Below are positions 35,101 through 44,464 of a stretch of DNA of 64,000 nt, piece after piece (the first letter of the stretch is position 1; each line of letters begins with the position of its first letter). A model generated the notes under the pieces. That model searched no databases, was not told the DNA's origin, and saw nothing but the letters and a program-made list of their open reading frames with translations. The stretch is from Janthinobacterium sp. SUN073 (lineage in GTDB: Bacteria; Pseudomonadota; Gammaproteobacteria; Burkholderiales; Burkholderiaceae_D): NCBI RefSeq assembly GCF_030397665.1, contig NZ_JAPUBT010000006.1:1-64000 (forward strand), read 5' to 3'. A program made the position numbers and the translations under genes.

Positions 35101-37401
35101 TTACTCGACTTCCACCGTTTCCGGTGCTGCCGTCGGCGCCGCGTCTGGCGGTTCCGGGAATTCCAGCAAGACCTGGTCCTTGTCGTCGAGGTCGACGGTG
35201 ACCCGTCCGCCGGTGACCAGGCGGCCGAACAACAGCTCGTCGGCCAGAGCCTTGCGGATCAGATCCTGGATCAGGCGTGCCATCGGCCGCGCGCCCATCA
35301 GCGGATCGAAGCCTTTCTTGCCGAGGAAAGCACGCAGCTTCTCGGTAAACACGGCTTCGACCTTTTTCTCGTGCAACTGCTCTTCCAGCTGCATCAGGAA
35401 CTTGTCGACCACGCGCAGGATGATGTCCTGGTCCAGTGCGCGGAAGCTGATGGTCGCGTCGATGCGATTACGGAATTCCGGCGTGAACATGCGCTTGATG
35501 TCGGCCATCTCGTCGCCTGCCTGCTTGGAATTGGTGAAACCGATCGAGGCTTTCTGCAAGCTTTCCGCACCCGCATTGGTGGTCATGATGATGATCACGT
35601 TGCGGAAATCAGCTTTGCGGCCATTGTTATCCGTCAAGGTGCCATGGTCCATCACTTGCAGCAGGATATTGAAAATGTCCGGATGGGCTTTTTCAATTTC
35701 ATCGAGCAGCAAGACCGCATGCGGCTTCTTGGTGATCGCTTCCGTCAGCAAGCCGCCCTGGTCGAAACCGACGTAGCCCGGCGGCGCGCCGATCAAGCGA
35801 CTGACGGCGTGGCGTTCCATGTATTCCGACATGTCGAAACGGATCAGCTCGATGCCGAGGATGAAGGCCAGTTGCTTGGCCACCTCGGTCTTGCCGACAC
35901 CGGTCGGACCGGAAAACAGGAAGGAGCCGATCGGCTTGTCCGTCTTGCCCAGGCCGGCACGCGCCATCTTGATGGCCGACGCCAGCGCGTCGATGGCGGG
36001 ATCTTGTCCGAACACGACATTGCGCAAGTCGCGGTCGATCGTCTGCAGCTTGCTGCGGTCGTCCTGGTTGACCGTTTGCGGCGGAATGCGCGCGATCTTG
36101 GCAATGATGTCCTCGATCTCGGCCTTGCCGATGGTTTTCTTTTGCTTCGACTTCGGCAAGATGCGCTGCGCCGCGCCCGCTTCATCGATGACATCGATCG
36201 CCTTGTCGGGCAGATGACGGTCGTTGATGAAGCGCGCCGCCAGTTCGGCCGCCGTCGACAGGGCCGAGGCCGAGTATTTCACGCCGTGATGTTCTTCGAA
36301 GCGCGACTTGAGGCCGCGCAGAATCTGAATGGTTTGCTCGACGGTCGGCTCGTTGACGTCCACTTTCTGGAAACGGCGGGAGAGCGCATGATCTTTCTCA
36401 AACACGCCGCGGAATTCCGTGTACGTGGTCGCACCGATGCATTTCAACTGGCCATTCGCCAGTGCCGGTTTCAGCAAGTTGGAGGCGTCCAGGGTGCCGC
36501 CCGAGGCCGAGCCCGCACCGATGATGGTGTGGATTTCATCGATGAACAGGATGCCGTTCGGATTGTCCTTCAATTGCTTGAGCACGGCTTTCAGGCGCTG
36601 CTCGAAGTCACCGCGGTATTTGGTACCGGCCAGCAAGGCGCCCATATCCAGCGAATACACGACGGCATTTTGCAGGATTTCCGGCACGTCGCTTTGCGTG
36701 ATGCGATAGGCCAGGCCTTCGGCGATGGCCGTCTTGCCCACGCCCGCCTCGCCGACGAGCAGCGGATTGTTCTTGCGGCGGCGGCACAGGATCTGGATCA
36801 CGCGGTCGACTTCTTCCTCGCGGCCGATCAGCGGGTCGATCTTGCCTTCGGCAGCGGCCTTGTTCAGGTTTTGCGTGAACTGGTCGAGCGGGCTTTCCTT
36901 CGGCTGGCCCTCGACGGGCGCGTCTTCCACGCCTTCGGAGGCTTTCGCGCTTTCCGTCGACTGGTCCTTGCGCACGCCGTGCGAAATGAAATTGACCACG
37001 TCCAGGCGCGTCACGCCCTGCTGGTGCAGGTAGTAGACCGCATGCGAATCCTTTTCGCCGAAGATGGCCACCAGCACATTGGCGCCCGTGACTTCCTTCT
37101 TGCCATTCGAGGCGGACTGGACGTGCATGATGGCGCGCTGGATGACGCGCTGGAAACCAAGCGTCGGCTGGGTGTCGACTTCGCCCGTGCCAGGCACGGT
37201 CGGCGTGTTATCGCCGATGAAATTGGTGAGGGTCTTGCGCAGGTCCTCAATATTGACCGCGCAGGCACGCAACACCTCGGCAGCGGAGGGATTGTCCAGC
37301 AGTGCCAGCAGTAAATGCTCAACCGTGATGAATTCATGCCGTGCCTGCCGAGCTTCGACAAACGCCATGTGCAAACTAACTTCTAATTCCTGCGCAATCA
37401 T
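35101..37401 (-). CDS. clpA: ATP-dependent Clp protease ATP-binding subunit ClpA
   Basis: A 766-residue AAA+ unfoldase that feeds substrates to ClpP. It has an N-terminal double Clp_N domain (residues 1-145), first AAA+ module with Walker A GEAGVGKT, and second module with GPTGVGKT. The ClpP-contact loop is represented by SIGFTNSK in the second module. ATG 37401 is preceded by GGAGGAAGT and overlaps the end of clpS by four bases. An acidic C-terminal tail ([14 protein letters not shown]) is normal. The transcript ends with the repeat at 34988 and the terminator at 34924. Confidence 0.96.
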   Translation of the reverse strand: MIAQELEVSLHMAFVEARQARHEFITVEHLLLALLDNPSAAEVLRACAVNIEDLRKTLTNFIGDNTPTVPGTGEVDTQPTLGFQRVIQRAIMHVQSASNGKKEVTGANVLVAIFGEKDSHAVYYLHQQGVTRLDVVNFISHGVRKDQSTESAKASEGVEDAPVEGQPKESPLDQFTQNLNKAAAEGKIDPLIGREEEVDRVIQILCRRRKNNPLLVGEAGVGKTAIAEGLAYRITQSDVPEILQNAVVYSLDMGALLAGTKYRGDFEQRLKAVLKQLKDNPNGILFIDEIHTIIGAGSASGGTLDASNLLKPALANGQLKCIGATTYTEFRGVFEKDHALSRRFQKVDVNEPTVEQTIQILRGLKSRFEEHHGVKYSASALSTAAELAARFINDRHLPDKAIDVIDEAGAAQRILPKSKQKKTIGKAEIEDIIAKIARIPPQTVNQDDRSKLQTIDRDLRNVVFGQDPAIDALASAIKMARAGLGKTDKPIGSFLFSGPTGVGKTEVAKQLAFILGIELIRFDMSEYMERHAVSRLIGAPPGYVGFDQGGLLTEAITKKPHAVLLLDEIEKAHPDIFNILLQVMDHGTLTDNNGRKADFRNVIIIMTTNAGAESLQKASIGFTNSKQAGDEMADIKRMFTPEFRNRIDATISFRALDQDIILRVVDKFLMQLEEQLHEKKVEAVFTEKLRAFLGKKGFDPLMGARPMARLIQDLIRKALADELLFGRLVTGGRVTVDLDDKDQVLLEFPEPPDAAPTAAPETVEVE

Positions 37402-37700
37402 ACTTCCTCCATCACGCACTGCAGGGGGTGCCCTGCCTTGCGCGCATGCGTTAAAACGAACTCCACTTTGGTACACGCTATATCTTTAGAGAACACGCCG
37501 CACACTCCTTTGCCGTAGCGATGAACACTGAGCATGATTTGCGTCGCCGTTTCACGGTCCTTGTTGAAATACTCCTCAATGATGGCCACCACAAATTCCA
37601 TCGGGGTGTAGTCATCATTGAGCAAGGCTACCTGATAGAGCGGCGGCGGCTTCAGCACTTGCCGCTCCAGCAGGGTTTCTGAGTCATGCTTGGTTGCCAT
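37398..37700 (-). CDS. clpS: ClpS adaptor protein
   Basis: A 100-residue adaptor that binds N-degron substrates and delivers them to ClpA. The substrate-pocket motif [13 protein letters not shown] is at about residues 26-38, and the family motif [11 protein letters not shown] follows. The flexible N-terminal tail is present. Its stop overlaps clpA's start (ATGA), the usual clpS-clpA arrangement. Confidence 0.96.
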   Translation of the reverse strand: MATKHDSETLLERQVLKPPPLYQVALLNDDYTPMEFVVAIIEEYFNKDRETATQIMLSVHRYGKGVCGVFSKDIACTKVEFVLTHARKAGHPLQCVMEEV

Positions 37701-38021
37701 ACGCTTATTCTAATGCTTTCACAGTGGTTGTCATGCGCAATATCTACGCCTTTCCAATTGTTTTCAATCTTACGCGTTTTCTTAATAGTGCGCAGATGGC
37801 GACCTTGCTGTCAAAATCAAGAGTTGCTTTTTTGGTTGCCGTGAAGAATTTGGCAATATCGATGGAAAAGCGCTTGACTTCATTATTTATTCCGCCAACA
37901 ATGCTGTATCGACTGTTGCAGTAATGTACAGCTTGATAAGAAGTGAGACGTCGAGGAGGGGGCAAGAAGCTTCTTGCTTTTATGGCTCGTGTGATTTGTT
38001 TTAATTTTGAAAGTTCTTTTT
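37701..38021. other. Intergenic region upstream of clpS and of the cold-shock gene
   Basis: A 321-base AT-rich stretch between divergent genes. It must hold the clpS promoter and the promoter plus long untranslated leader of the cold-shock gene, as is usual for cspA-type genes. A minus-strand open frame at 37744-37965 has no recognisable family or ribosome binding site and is left out. No precise promoter was identified. Confidence 0.5.
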
Positions 38022-38225
38022 ATGGCAACAGGTACAGTTAAGTGGTTCAATGATTCCAAAGGTTTTGGCTTCATCACTCCAGATGATGGCGGCGAAGATT
38101 TGTTTGCTCATTTCTCCGCAATCAACATGAACGGTTTCAAGACCCTCAAAGAAGGTCAAAAAGTTCAATTCGAAGTCACGCAAGGCCCTAAAGGCAAGCA
38201 AGCTTCCAACATCCAAGCAGCCTAA
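38022..38225 (+). CDS. Cold-shock protein, CspA family
   Basis: A 67-residue single-stranded nucleic acid-binding protein with one cold-shock domain. RNP1 is KGFGFI, RNP2 is DLFAHF, and it starts [15 protein letters not shown] 38022 gives the standard N-terminus; an in-frame start at 38007 would add five atypical residues. No clear Shine-Dalgarno lies upstream, which is not rare for csp genes whose leader RNA controls translation. It is followed by a strong terminator shared with icd. Confidence 0.93.
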   Translation: MATGTVKWFNDSKGFGFITPDDGGEDLFAHFSAINMNGFKTLKEGQKVQFEVTQGPKGKQASNIQAA

Positions 38226-38248
38226 GCATCGCCGGCCCTCAGATGTGA

Positions 38249-38278
38249 AAAACCCCGTCTCCTGACGGGGTTTTTTTT
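38249..38278. terminator. Bidirectional terminator between csp and icd
   Basis: Stem AAACCCCGTC/GACGGGGTTT with loop TCCT, followed on the right by eight T and preceded on the left by A residues. It serves the cold-shock gene strongly and the convergent icd gene more weakly. Confidence 0.88.
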
Positions 38279-38317
38279 CGTCCGCAGGGTGCGCTGCACC
38301 CTGCCCTGCCCCGCGTG

Positions 38318-39571
38318 TTACATGTGCTCGATCATCACATCGCCGAAACCGGAGCACGACACTTGCGTCGCGCCTTCCATCAGGCGGGCGAAATCGTAGG
38401 TGACGCGCTTCGAGGCGATCGATTTTTGCATTGAAGAAATGATCAGGTCGGCCGCTTCCAGCCAGCCCATGTGGCGCAGCATCATTTCCGCCGACAGGAT
38501 CAGGGAACCGGGGTTCACGTAATCCTTGCCCGCATACTTCGGCGCCGTGCCATGCGTCGCTTCAAACATGGCCACGGAGTCGGACAGATTGGCGCCGGGC
38601 GCGATGCCGATGCCGCCCACTTGCGCCGCCAGCGCGTCGGAAATGTAATCGCCGTTCAAATTCAGGGTGGCGATGACGCTGTATTCGGCCGGACGCAGCA
38701 GGATTTGTTGCAGGAACGCGTCAGCGATGGAATCCTTGACGATGATGTCGCGGCCCGTCTTCGGATTCTTGAACTTGCACCATGGGCCGCCATCGATCAG
38801 CTCGGCACCGAATTCCTTTTGCGCCAGCGCATACGCCCAGTCGCGGAAGCCGCCTTCCGTGTACTTCATGATGTTGCCTTTGTGCACGATCGTCACGGAT
38901 GGCTTGTCATTATCGATCGCGTACTGGATGGCCTTGCGCACCAGGCGCTGCGTGCCTTCGATGGAGACGGGCTTGATGCCCAGGCCGGACGTGGCCGGGA
39001 AGCGGATCTTCGTCACGCCCATTTCATTGATCAGGAAATCCATCAATTTCTTGGCTTCGGGCGAGCCTTGCTGGTATTCGATGCCGGCGTAGATGTCTTC
39101 CGAATTTTCGCGGAAAATCACCATGTCCGTCTTTTCCGGCTCTTTCACGGGCGACGGCACGCCCGTGAAGTAGCGCACGGGGCGCAGGCAGACGTACAAA
39201 TCGAGCTGCTGGCGCAAAGCCACGTTCAGCGAGCGGATGCCGCCGCCGACGGGCGTGGTCAGGGGGCCCTTGATGGAGACGACGTAATCTTTCAGTACGG
39301 CCAGCGTTTCTTCCGGCAGCCACACATCGGGACCGTACACATTCGTCGATTTTTCGCCCGCGTAGATTTCCATCCAGCTAATCTTGCGCGCGCCGCCGTA
39401 GGCCTTGGCCACGGCAGCGTCGATCACCTTGATCATGACCGGGCTGATATCGATGCCCGTGCCATCGCCTTCAATGAAGGGAACGATGGGATTATCTGGT
39501 ACATTCAGCGAAAAATCGGCGTTGACGGTGATTTTTTGGCCGTCAGCAGGTACAGTGATATGTTGATACAT
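38318..39571 (-). CDS. icd: NADP-dependent isocitrate dehydrogenase
   Basis: A 417-residue TCA-cycle enzyme that converts isocitrate to 2-oxoglutarate. Landmarks are [24 protein letters not shown] (its serine is the regulatory phosphorylation site in E. coli), and [31 protein letters not shown] 39571 with GGAG seven bases upstream gives the normal start [14 protein letters not shown]; the open frame upstream is not part of the protein. It is monocistronic and ends at the terminator at 38249. Confidence 0.95.
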   Translation of the reverse strand: MYQHITVPADGQKITVNADFSLNVPDNPIVPFIEGDGTGIDISPVMIKVIDAAVAKAYGGARKISWMEIYAGEKSTNVYGPDVWLPEETLAVLKDYVVSIKGPLTTPVGGGIRSLNVALRQQLDLYVCLRPVRYFTGVPSPVKEPEKTDMVIFRENSEDIYAGIEYQQGSPEAKKLMDFLINEMGVTKIRFPATSGLGIKPVSIEGTQRLVRKAIQYAIDNDKPSVTIVHKGNIMKYTEGGFRDWAYALAQKEFGAELIDGGPWCKFKNPKTGRDIIVKDSIADAFLQQILLRPAEYSVIATLNLNGDYISDALAAQVGGIGIAPGANLSDSVAMFEATHGTAPKYAGKDYVNPGSLILSAEMMLRHMGWLEAADLIISSMQKSIASKRVTYDFARLMEGATQVSCSGFGDVMIEHM

Positions 39572-39861
39572 CGTGATCTCCGAAGTGGGACACACCGCTG
39601 GCGGGCAACACGGGCCGGCGACGCGCTCTGCGGTTGCAGAGTTTACAAAAACAAGTCCGAACATGGCGGCAACAACGCACTTTAGCAGGGAAAGAACAGC
39701 CGGACCATCTGCGGCGCCAAAGAACCTCGTTGCCATACCGCTCATGTCTTCTATAAGACATAAGACTGTGTTTCACATTATGCACCACTATCTTACAGGG
39801 CGCCACGCTTTTGCGGCGCCGACCAGCAGCCACCACCGCTTACATCCATTCCCCGACCAGC

Positions 39862-40425
39862 ATGCCACTCATCCTCTTCAATAAACCATTCCAGGTCTTG
39901 TGCCAGTTTTCGCCGCAGGACGGCCGCCTCACCCTGGCGGACCATTTGACCATTCCCGGCATCTACCCGGCCGGCCGGCTCGACGCCGACAGCGAAGGCT
40001 TGCTGCTGCTGACGGACGACGGCCGCCTGCAGCACGAGATCAGCCACCCCGACCGCAAGGAAGCGAAAACCTATTTGGTGCAGGTCGATGGCGTGCCCGA
40101 TGCGGCCAGCCTGGCGCGCCTGCAGGCGCCGCTGGACCTGGGCGACTTCATCACCAAGCCGTGCAAGGCCGTGCGCATCGCCGAGCCGGAATGGCTGTGG
40201 CCGCGCAATCCACCCATCCGCGCGCGCGCCGACAAGCCGACCTCGTGGCTGGCGATCACGTTGAAAGAAGGAAAAAACCGGCAAGTGCGGCGCATGACCG
40301 CTGCCGTCGGCCTGCCAACCCTGCGCCTGGTGCGCAGCGCCATCGGCCCGTTCTCGCTGGCCAGCCACCCTCTGCTACCCGGCGAATGGTGTGAAGTGCC
40401 GGCCGAGAACATTGGAAAAGCGTGA
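39862..40425 (+). CDS. rluE: 23S rRNA pseudouridine synthase RluE-like
   Basis: A 187-residue member of the RsuA/RluB/RluE family. The catalytic aspartate is in GRLDADSEGLLLLTDDG, after the start MPLILFNKPFQVLCQF. The C-terminal motif is EGKNRQVRRMTAAVGLPTLRLVR. It lacks the N-terminal S4 RNA-binding domain, as RluE does, so modification of the 23S rRNA around position 2457 is likely. Start 39862 is chosen by family alignment. RluB, RluF or RsuA would be longer and carry S4. Confidence 0.88.
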   Translation: MPLILFNKPFQVLCQFSPQDGRLTLADHLTIPGIYPAGRLDADSEGLLLLTDDGRLQHEISHPDRKEAKTYLVQVDGVPDAASLARLQAPLDLGDFITKPCKAVRIAEPEWLWPRNPPIRARADKPTSWLAITLKEGKNRQVRRMTAAVGLPTLRLVRSAIGPFSLASHPLLPGEWCEVPAENIGKA

Positions 40426-40532
40426 ACAGGACAAGAAAAACGGCTTCGGCACTGAAATTTTTCCAATAAGCATTATTTATTTTTAGATAATGCATTAAAA
40501 TCATCTGACCTTAACATGACGGAAAAGGAAAG

Positions 40533-40805
40533 ATGATGACAAAAGTAATACTGATGCTGGCCGCCTCTCTGCTTGCCGGCGCCGCACTGGCGCAATCGGG
40601 CGCCAAGGTGCACGCTTCCGCAGCGACCGATGCCGTCAAGCCGCCACCGGCATCGGCAGCCAGCCATGCCTCGGCTGCCACCGATGCCGTCAAGCCGGCG
40701 GCGGCCTCGGTCAACGCCTCGGCCGCAACCGATGCACCGCGCCTGATTCCGCAGCCGCGCAAGACGAAGCAGCCGGCCGCTGAAGCAGGCAAGCCGGTGA
40801 AATAA
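40533..40805 (+). CDS. Small secreted alanine-rich repeat protein
   Basis: A 90-residue protein with a signal peptide (cleavage after GAALA, about residue 20) and GGAAAG upstream of the ATG (a second ATG follows directly). The mature part is dominated by three imperfect copies of HASAATDAVKP (the third reads NASAATDAPR) separated by alanine/serine/proline stretches, and ends in a basic tail (PRKTKQPAAEAGKPVK). No family is recognised. It is probably periplasmic or envelope-associated and unstructured. A 7-base inverted repeat GCATTAT/ATAATGC lies at 40470-40493, upstream of the gene. Confidence 0.65.
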   Translation: MMTKVILMLAASLLAGAALAQSGAKVHASAATDAVKPPPASAASHASAATDAVKPAAASVNASAATDAPRLIPQPRKTKQPAAEAGKPVK

Positions 40806-40936
40806 GCGTCGCTCATGGGGTGACGGCAGCGACTATGTTGCTGTCACCCCACGCTTTCGCTGCGGCCGGGCAGCATGCTTGACCAGGCAGCCGCCAGCAT
40901 GGCTTAATCGCCGCTTCGCAGCCACCGTCCCGCGCC

Positions 40937-41389
40937 ATGAAAACTTCCCTTCGCTGTCTCAGCCTGTCCATCACCCTGCTGGCGTGTGCCAGCATTGCGC
41001 AAGCGCAAACACCGCAAGGCAAGAGCTTGCAGCTCTCGGCCGGCATGCATTTGATCCAGGCAGAAGTGGCCGCTACGGAAGAGCAACGCGAACAAGGCTT
41101 GATGTACCGTGAAAAGATGCCGGCCAATGCAGGCATGCTGTTCGTCTTTGGCAACCCGTCCACGCAATGCATGTGGATGAAAAACACGCCGCTGCCCCTG
41201 TCCGTGGCCTTTATCGATGCCAGCGGCAAGATCGTCAACATCGAAGACATGCAAGCGCACACGCTCGACAGCCATTGCTCGACCAAAACCGTGCCCGTGC
41301 GTTATGCGCTGGAAATGAACCTCGGCTGGTTCAAGCAAAAAAACATCAAGCCAGGCATGAGCATCGGCAACCTGCCCGCGACGCGCTAG
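40937..41389 (+). CDS. DUF192 family exported protein
   Basis: A 150-residue protein with an N-terminal signal peptide (cleavage after IAQAQ, about residue 24) and a DUF192 (COG1430) domain. Its landmarks are EVAATEEQREQGLMYREKMP, MLFVFGNPSTQCMWMKNTPLPLSVAFID and YALEMNLGWFKQKNI. The family is small, beta-rich and widespread, with no known function. The gene is monocistronic and followed by the terminator at 41421. Confidence 0.87.
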   Translation: MKTSLRCLSLSITLLACASIAQAQTPQGKSLQLSAGMHLIQAEVAATEEQREQGLMYREKMPANAGMLFVFGNPSTQCMWMKNTPLPLSVAFIDASGKIVNIEDMQAHTLDSHCSTKTVPVRYALEMNLGWFKQKNIKPGMSIGNLPATR

Positions 41390-41420
41390 ACAGTGCTGGC
41401 CGCGGCCGCGAAAGAACGCG

Positions 41421-41455
41421 AAAAAACCCGCTAGAACGAATCTGCGGGTTTTTGC
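41421..41455. terminator. Intrinsic terminator between the DUF192 gene and rpsT
   Basis: Stem AAACCCGC/GCGGGTTT around a 12-base loop, with A residues on the left and TTTTT on the right, so it can act on both strands. A second, perfectly palindromic hairpin (GGCAAG-GCCACCATGGTGGC-TTGCC, about 41483-41507) lies closer to the rpsT stop without a U tract. Confidence 0.8.
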
Positions 41456-41521
41456 TTTTCAACCAATGCCAGCGTACCGGCACAGGCAAGGCCACCATGG
41501 TGGCTTGCCTGCTGGCGAATA

Positions 41522-41788
41522 TTAAGCGGACAGTGCTTTCAGGGCAGCTGCCAGACGGCTCTTATGGCGAGCTGCCTTGTTTTTGTGGATGATCTTCTTG
41601 TCAGCGATACGGTCGATGGTCGACACGGATGCTTGGAAGATTGCAGCAGCTGCTGCCTTGTCGCCGCCCTGGATCGCTTTGCGAGCAGCTTTGATAGCCG
41701 TGCGCAAGGTCGAACGTTGGGACGAATTGTGTGCGTTTTGCTTAACTGCTTGACGAGCGCGTTTGCGCGCTTGTGCGGTATTTGCCAT
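41522..41788 (-). CDS. rpsT: 30S ribosomal protein S20
   Basis: An 88-residue ribosomal protein S20, start [18 protein letters not shown], with family motif [39 protein letters not shown] (landmarks only: [29 protein letters not shown]). ATG 41788 has AGGA six bases upstream. In E. coli S20 is autoregulated at translation; the leader here carries a short repeat (see 41821-41908). The gene is monocistronic and next to murJ, a common neighbourhood. Confidence 0.96.
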   Translation of the reverse strand: MANTAQARKRARQAVKQNAHNSSQRSTLRTAIKAARKAIQGGDKAAAAAIFQASVSTIDRIADKKIIHKNKAARHKSRLAAALKALSA

Positions 41789-41820
41789 GGAATTTCCTAA
41801 AACAGGGTCAAAGTGCGTTT

Positions 41821-41908
41821 GCAAACATTAGTGTTTGCCAACCGGTGCGTTCTGTGCGTCTGCCGAACCATGTGTGCCAAACCAGTGCCTGTCAAACATT
41901 AGTGTCTG
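41821..41908 (-). repeat. Repeated hairpin-like sequence in the rpsT leader
   Basis: The sequence CAAACATTAGTGTTTG (41822-41837) recurs as CAAACATTAGTGTCTG (41893-41908), 71 bases away. The copy next to rpsT is a perfect hairpin, GCAAACA-TTAG-TGTTTGC, starting about 33 bases upstream of the rpsT start codon. The two copies could pair with each other or present the same signal twice. Confidence 0.55.
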
Positions 41909-42085
41909 CGTAACAGAATTCTGTACAGCCTTCGATTATAGCGATATTTTCAAGCGGGGGCAAATCAAAAAACCGTGTGTGACGCCAAAAACACCTGAAA
42001 ATGGGCCTGACAACGGTGAATCAACAGCGATTGTTACCATATTTTAAGCATTTTCCAGGGCCATGCGCGGCTATAATCTGCCCCC

Positions 42086-43633
42086 ATGAACTTGCTTAAA
42101 ACCCTCGCCGCCATCTCCAGCATGACCATGCTGTCCCGTGTAACCGGATTATTGCGCGAAAGCCTGTTCGCGCGCGCCTTTGGCGCCGGCGCCTACACGG
42201 ACGCCTTCATTGTTGCCTTCCGCATCCCCAACCTGTTGCGCCGATTGTTTGCCGAGGGGGCGTTCTCGCAAGCTTTCGTGCCAATCTTGTCGGAATACAA
42301 GAACCAGCACGGCCAGGAAGCCAGCAAGCAACTGGCCGACCATGTGGCCACCACGCTGGTCTGGGCCACTTTGCTCGTGTCCGCCATCGGCATCGTCGGC
42401 GCGCCGTGGTTCGTGTATGCGATCGCCACGGGCCTGACCAAGGATGCGGGCGCTTTTGACGCGGCCGTGTGGATGACGCGGCTGATGTTCCCTTATATTA
42501 CCTGCATGTCTTTCGTGGCCCTGGCGGGCGGCATTCTGAATACCTGGCGCGAATTCAAGATTCCCGCCTTCACGCCGGTGCTGCTCAATTTATCATTCAT
42601 CGCCGCCTCGCTGTTCCTCGCGCCGCACCTGAAACAGCCGATCTACGCCATGGCCATTGCCGTGTTCGCCGGCGGCCTGCTGCAGGTGGCCATCCAGATT
42701 CCCGCCCTGATCAAGATCGGCATGCTGCCGAGCCTGTCGCTCAATCCCGCCATCGGCCTGTCCGACGGCGGCGTGCGCCGCGTGCTGAAAAAAATGGGAC
42801 CGGCCGTGTTCGCCGTCTCGGCAGCCCAGATCAGCCTGATGATCAACACCAGCATCGCCTCGCGCCTGACGGAGGGCAGCATTTCCTGGCTGTCGTATGC
42901 GGACCGCCTGATGGAGTTCCCGACCGCCATGCTGGGCGTGGCCCTGGGCACCATCTTGCTGCCCAGCCTGTCGAAGGCGAATGTGGATGGCGACAAGACG
43001 GAATACTCGGCCCTGCTGGACTGGGGCTTGCGCCTGACTTTCCTGCTGGCCCTGCCCGCCGCCGTCGGCATGGCGACGCTGTCCACGCCGCTGATCGCGA
43101 CATTATTTCACTACGGCAAATTCACGGCCGAATCGGTGACCATGTCGACGCAGCCGCTGGTGGCCTACAGCCTGGGCCTGATCGGCATCATCCTCGTGAA
43201 AACCCTGGCGCCCGCGTTCTATGCGCGCCAGGACATCCGCACGCCTGTGAAAATCGCCATCGGCGTGCTGATCGCCACACAGTTGATGAATCTGCTGTTC
43301 GTGCCCTACATCGCCGTGGCCGGCCTGGCCCTGTCGATCGGCCTGGGCGCCTGCCTGAACGCCACTTTTCTCTACTGGGGCTTGCGCAAGCGCGGCATCT
43401 ACCAGCCGAAACCGGGCTGGGCCAAGTTCTTCCTGCGCCTGCTGCCGGCCCTCATCGTGATGGGCGGCGTGGCGTATGCTGGCGCCATGCGCATCGACTG
43501 GATCGCTATGCAAGCCCATCCGCTGCTGCGGGCCGGCGCGCTGGCCCTGCTGGTGAGCCTGTGCGGCGTGGCGTACTTTGCCACCCTCTTTTTAGTTGGC
43601 TTCCGCTTCCGCGACTTCAAGCGCAGCGCCTGA
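42086..43633 (+). CDS. murJ: Lipid II flippase MurJ (MviN)
   Basis: A 515-residue polytopic membrane protein with about 14 helices that flips the peptidoglycan precursor lipid II. The N-terminus MNLLKTLAAISSMTMLSRVTGLLRE and the charged helix-2 motif FRIPNLLRRLFAEGAFSQAFVPIL are characteristic. Central-cavity arginines seen in E. coli MurJ are in these segments. It lies divergent to rpsT, a conserved arrangement in many beta- and gammaproteobacteria. Length is normal. Confidence 0.95.
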   Translation: MNLLKTLAAISSMTMLSRVTGLLRESLFARAFGAGAYTDAFIVAFRIPNLLRRLFAEGAFSQAFVPILSEYKNQHGQEASKQLADHVATTLVWATLLVSAIGIVGAPWFVYAIATGLTKDAGAFDAAVWMTRLMFPYITCMSFVALAGGILNTWREFKIPAFTPVLLNLSFIAASLFLAPHLKQPIYAMAIAVFAGGLLQVAIQIPALIKIGMLPSLSLNPAIGLSDGGVRRVLKKMGPAVFAVSAAQISLMINTSIASRLTEGSISWLSYADRLMEFPTAMLGVALGTILLPSLSKANVDGDKTEYSALLDWGLRLTFLLALPAAVGMATLSTPLIATLFHYGKFTAESVTMSTQPLVAYSLGLIGIILVKTLAPAFYARQDIRTPVKIAIGVLIATQLMNLLFVPYIAVAGLALSIGLGACLNATFLYWGLRKRGIYQPKPGWAKFFLRLLPALIVMGGVAYAGAMRIDWIAMQAHPLLRAGALALLVSLCGVAYFATLFLVGFRFRDFKRSA

Positions 43634-43701
43634 CCCGCGGCGCTGGCCCCGCTGCCTGCGCCTTGCCATCGGCAAGACGCCCAGCGCAATGTGGCGGGGC
43701 G

Positions 43702-43733
43702 AAAAAAAACCCGCCGAGATGCGGGCGGGTTTG
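43702..43733 (-). terminator. Intrinsic terminator after the PEP-CTERM gene
   Basis: Stem AAACCCGCC/GGCGGGTTT around a short loop, with an eight-base A run on the left that makes a U tract on the minus strand. It terminates the PEP-CTERM gene at 43756 and can also stop murJ readthrough. Confidence 0.82.
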
Positions 43734-43755
43734 GCGCTACGACAAGACAGTGTGA

Positions 43756-44238
43756 TCAGGCTGCCTTTTTTGCGGCACGGCGACGCGCCATGAAGCCCAA
43801 CAGGCCCAGGCCGCCCAACAGCATGCCATAGGTTGCTGGCTCAGGCACGGCGCTGACGGTGTACGTCCCCGTGTAATTGCCGCCAGCAAAGGATTCACCG
43901 AACAGTTGCAGCTTGAACGGACCGACACCGGTGTATTCCACGCCAAAGAAGCGCAGGCTGCCAGACGATAATGATTCACCCAGCTTGCCGTTCAAGTTCG
44001 ATGTCAGCGCATCAAACGAAAGGTTCTGGCCGGTAATCGACAAGCCGATGTTGTACTTGCCAGCGCCCAAGCCGGTGAGGAGGATTTCATCGAGGCCGCC
44101 GAACAGGATGCCATTGCCGACGACAGCGTTGAAGGCATGCGCGTGGCCATTGGCATTAACATTGATGACTTGATCACCTGCAGAAGCACTGAACGACGCC
44201 GCAGCCAGAATGCCGGCAACGATAAATTTCAATTTCAT
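43756..44238 (-). CDS. PEP-CTERM sorting domain protein
   Basis: A 160-residue secreted protein with a signal peptide (cleavage after SASA, about residue 20). The mature domain is glycine-rich and beta-like, with no recognised family. The C-terminal sorting signal is canonical: VPEPATYG, then the hydrophobic helix MLLGGLGLLGFMA and the basic tail RRRAAKKAA. An exosortase is expected to cleave this tail and transfer the protein to the surface or matrix. ATG has AAGGGAT upstream. It lies downstream of the secretion operon (226 bases away) in the same direction, but with its own upstream region. Confidence 0.88.
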   Translation of the reverse strand: MKLKFIVAGILAAASFSASAGDQVINVNANGHAHAFNAVVGNGILFGGLDEILLTGLGAGKYNIGLSITGQNLSFDALTSNLNGKLGESLSSGSLRFFGVEYTGVGPFKLQLFGESFAGGNYTGTYTVSAVPEPATYGMLLGGLGLLGFMARRRAAKKAA

Positions 44239-44464
44239 AGTTTATCCCTTAAAAAGTAATTTATGGCAGCGATGCGCGGGCCACCAAGAGTTTTAGTACT
44301 GAAAGTACTGAACAGAATGGTAGCATAAATGCATCTAATTACTTATAAATATTTTATCAAAGTTTCATCCGAGATAACCATTTACGGACTGAACTATTTG
44401 CCTGTATCGAGCACTTTCCATAGGTAAATAATTCCGCACGCGTCGTCCCGCTGCCAGCCGCCCG

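Noticed and set aside
35095..37314. A 739-codon plus-strand frame opposite clpA.
   Set aside because: Shadow of the conserved clpA gene; no domain of its own.
37744..37965. A 73-codon minus-strand frame between clpS and the cold-shock gene.
   Set aside because: No ribosome binding site, no family; lies in a region expected to be a promoter and leader.
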